Assembly: GCA_015039315.1 (NCBI GenBank)
Contig: WIDE01000172.1
Span: forward strand, 17,376-36,140
DNA from: Clavulina sp. PMI_390
Taxonomy: Eukaryota; Basidiomycota; Agaricomycetes; Cantharellales; Hydnaceae
DNA: 18,765 nucleotides
Direction: 5' to 3'
This document shows, piece after piece, positions 17,994-18,765 of the stretch. A model generated the notes under the pieces. The model searched no databases, had not been told where the DNA came from, and saw nothing but the letters and a program-made list of their open reading frames with translations. The position numbers were made by a program, and so were the translations under genes. Position 1 is the stretch's first letter; each line of letters starts with the position of its first letter.

Positions 17994-18210
17994 TGTAAGG
18001 ACTCTGGGTCCTCAGGTGGTTAGCTTCTCGGTATCACTCGTGGTAAGTAGAACCGGACTCCTATTGAGCACAGTACTAGGGTATGACAAGTGGGGGTGAA
18101 AAGCTTAGGCCCCTTCGGCAAGCGACCAGCGCAGCCTTATATACCTGGGGGCTGGCGTACATAAGTATCAACAAGCTACTATAGTATAGAGTCAAATAGT
18201 ATCCCTTACA
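17994..18210 (-). repeat. 5' LTR of the retrotransposon
   Basis: 217 bp, TGTAAG...CTTACA, 97.7% identical to the left copy with no gaps. As the upstream LTR of a minus-strand element, it should carry the promoter of the genomic transcript. Confidence 0.96.
18135..18143 (-). promoter_or_regulatory. TATA box of the 5' LTR
   Basis: TATATAAGG on the minus strand, 68 bp inside the LTR and conserved in both copies (also 8786-8794). Its position allows transcription to start about 30 nt downstream within the LTR, defining the U3/R boundary. Confidence 0.65.
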
Positions 18211-18215
18211 GTATG
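18211..18215. repeat. Target-site duplication, right copy (GTATG)
   Basis: Identical to 8640-8644. Removing the element and one copy rejoins TTGTCA-GTATG-ACACC as the empty site. Confidence 0.95.
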
Positions 18216-18574
18216 ACACCTCGCAAGTTACAGTATTTTGGTATTCTTGTATGCGAGTATACACTAAGTTGATTGGATGGTTGAGTGGTGTGATGTTGTT
18301 GTTGTTGAATTCTTGTTATTAGTTGTTTCAGGCTGCAAGCTGCTTGCCCATGCCAAGAATGACCCGGTGAACTACACTACAAAGGGATAGTGTGCGGAGA
18401 TAAATATGAAATGATAGAGGAAAAATAAGAAAAGAATAATTGTGGAGGTCTTATCATCGAATATAACATGGAAGTAGTGTGGAAGGTATCATAAGAAGAG
18501 TGTTTCGTGCGTGTTTGTTTTGTGTGCAGGGGTATCATGGTTATGATGTGGTGCTATACTAGTGTGTATATTTG
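18216..18574. other. Right flank, no supported gene
   Basis: AT- and GT-rich DNA continuing the sequence that was interrupted by the retrotransposon. It includes a short GTT microsatellite near 18294-18309. No frame above trivial length looks coding and no RNA gene is seen. Confidence 0.45.
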
Positions 18575-18705
18575 TTCTCCGGAGATTATGTGTAGGTTCC
18601 CAGAGGGATGTGTTGATTCCCAGAGCCATGTGTTGATTCCCAGAGGCAGGTGTTGATTCCCAGAGGTATGTGTTGTTTCCCAGAGCCATGTGTTGTTTCC
18701 CAGAG
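18575..18705. repeat. 20-bp minisatellite
   Basis: Five full 20-bp units in exact register start at 18597, 18617, 18637, 18657 and 18677 (consensus TTCCCAGAGNCATGTGTTGA, varying mostly at positions 10-13 and the last base). They are followed by a partial unit (TTCCCAGAG, 18697-18705). A degenerate 22-bp unit precedes them at 18575-18596. The 66-codon minus-strand frame over it is a by-product of the repeat. Confidence 0.93.
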
Positions 18706-18765
18706 ATGCATTATTTCAGGCTTTTTGCAATCCATGGCACTTGTTGCTGTTGGTATCAGCCTATA

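Larger units (their letters stand above)
8645..18210 (-). mobile_element. Complete Ty3/Gypsy chromovirus LTR retrotransposon, 9566 bp
   Basis: Two 217-bp LTRs beginning TGTAAG and ending CTTACA bound the element, flanked by GTATG duplications. Reading from the right LTR leftward, it holds a 55-nt leader, a single gag-pol frame (17938-10661), a second frame (10668-9061), about 190 bp of untranslated sequence, and a polypurine tract next to the left LTR. The order protease, RT, RNase H, integrase and the terminal chromodomain place it in the chromovirus branch of Ty3/Gypsy. All catalytic motifs are present and neither frame is interrupted, so it may be autonomous. The LTRs differ at 5 of 217 positions (2.3%), so it is young but not new. 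Confidence 0.97.

Noticed and set aside
18076..18264. Small frames within the LTRs (also 8727-9023)
   Set aside because: The same residues are encoded by both LTR copies, without a start in context; they are by-products of LTR sequence.
18489..18689. 66-codon minus frame with LWE/GNQH-like repeats
   Set aside because: Generated entirely by the 20-bp minisatellite; no sign of selection or regulatory context.

Overview
The window looks like a basidiomycete fungus, probably an Agaricomycete of the Rhizoctonia/Ceratobasidium kind. The genus is inference. The evidence is a multi-exon gene with GT-AG introns mostly of 51-68 nt, a NACHT/WD40 NLR-like protein of the kind multiplied in these fungi, a kinase with an HGD catalytic loop, and a Ty3/Gypsy chromovirus whose RT has the YLDD and 'QQGDLNGPST' features I associate (from memory) with Agaricomycete elements.

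Layout. 1-1500: gene-poor, with at most fragments of coding sequence. 1530-6379, minus strand: what reads best as one gene running right to left, with a disordered basic N-terminal region, a protein kinase domain (five exons), a linker exon, a NACHT ATPase domain, then a short WD40 array. All splice phases agree up to the stop at 2230 (summed exons 3741 nt = 1247 codons). The WD40 part is out of register by one base, so the 3' end is either broken, mis-sequenced or rescued by an unusual intron. 6380-8639: intergenic, with no convincing gene. 8645-18210: a complete LTR retrotransposon on the minus strand, with two 217-bp LTRs, a 5-bp target duplication GTATG, a polypurine tract, one uninterrupted 2425-codon gag-pol frame ending in a chromodomain, and a second 535-codon frame of unknown function that starts on the pol stop codon. 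18216-18765: flanking DNA with a 20-bp minisatellite.

Two signals tie the window together. First, the 3' two thirds of the NLR gene is stripped of CpG: I find none between 1479 and 3136, although GC content is about 45%. Second, the two LTRs differ at five positions; four are C/T or G/A changes and all four lie in CpG dinucleotides. Both fit host CpG methylation followed by deamination, acting on the retrotransposon and on the body of the immune-receptor-like gene.

Within the retrotransposon the most interesting points are: a recurring (T/A)(L/M)R(F/L)(G/A) motif at four inter-domain junctions (candidate protease processing sites); a long extra segment with an AT-hook-like motif between RNase H and integrase; and the ATGACTGA overlap of pol with the second frame, suggesting stop-restart translation.
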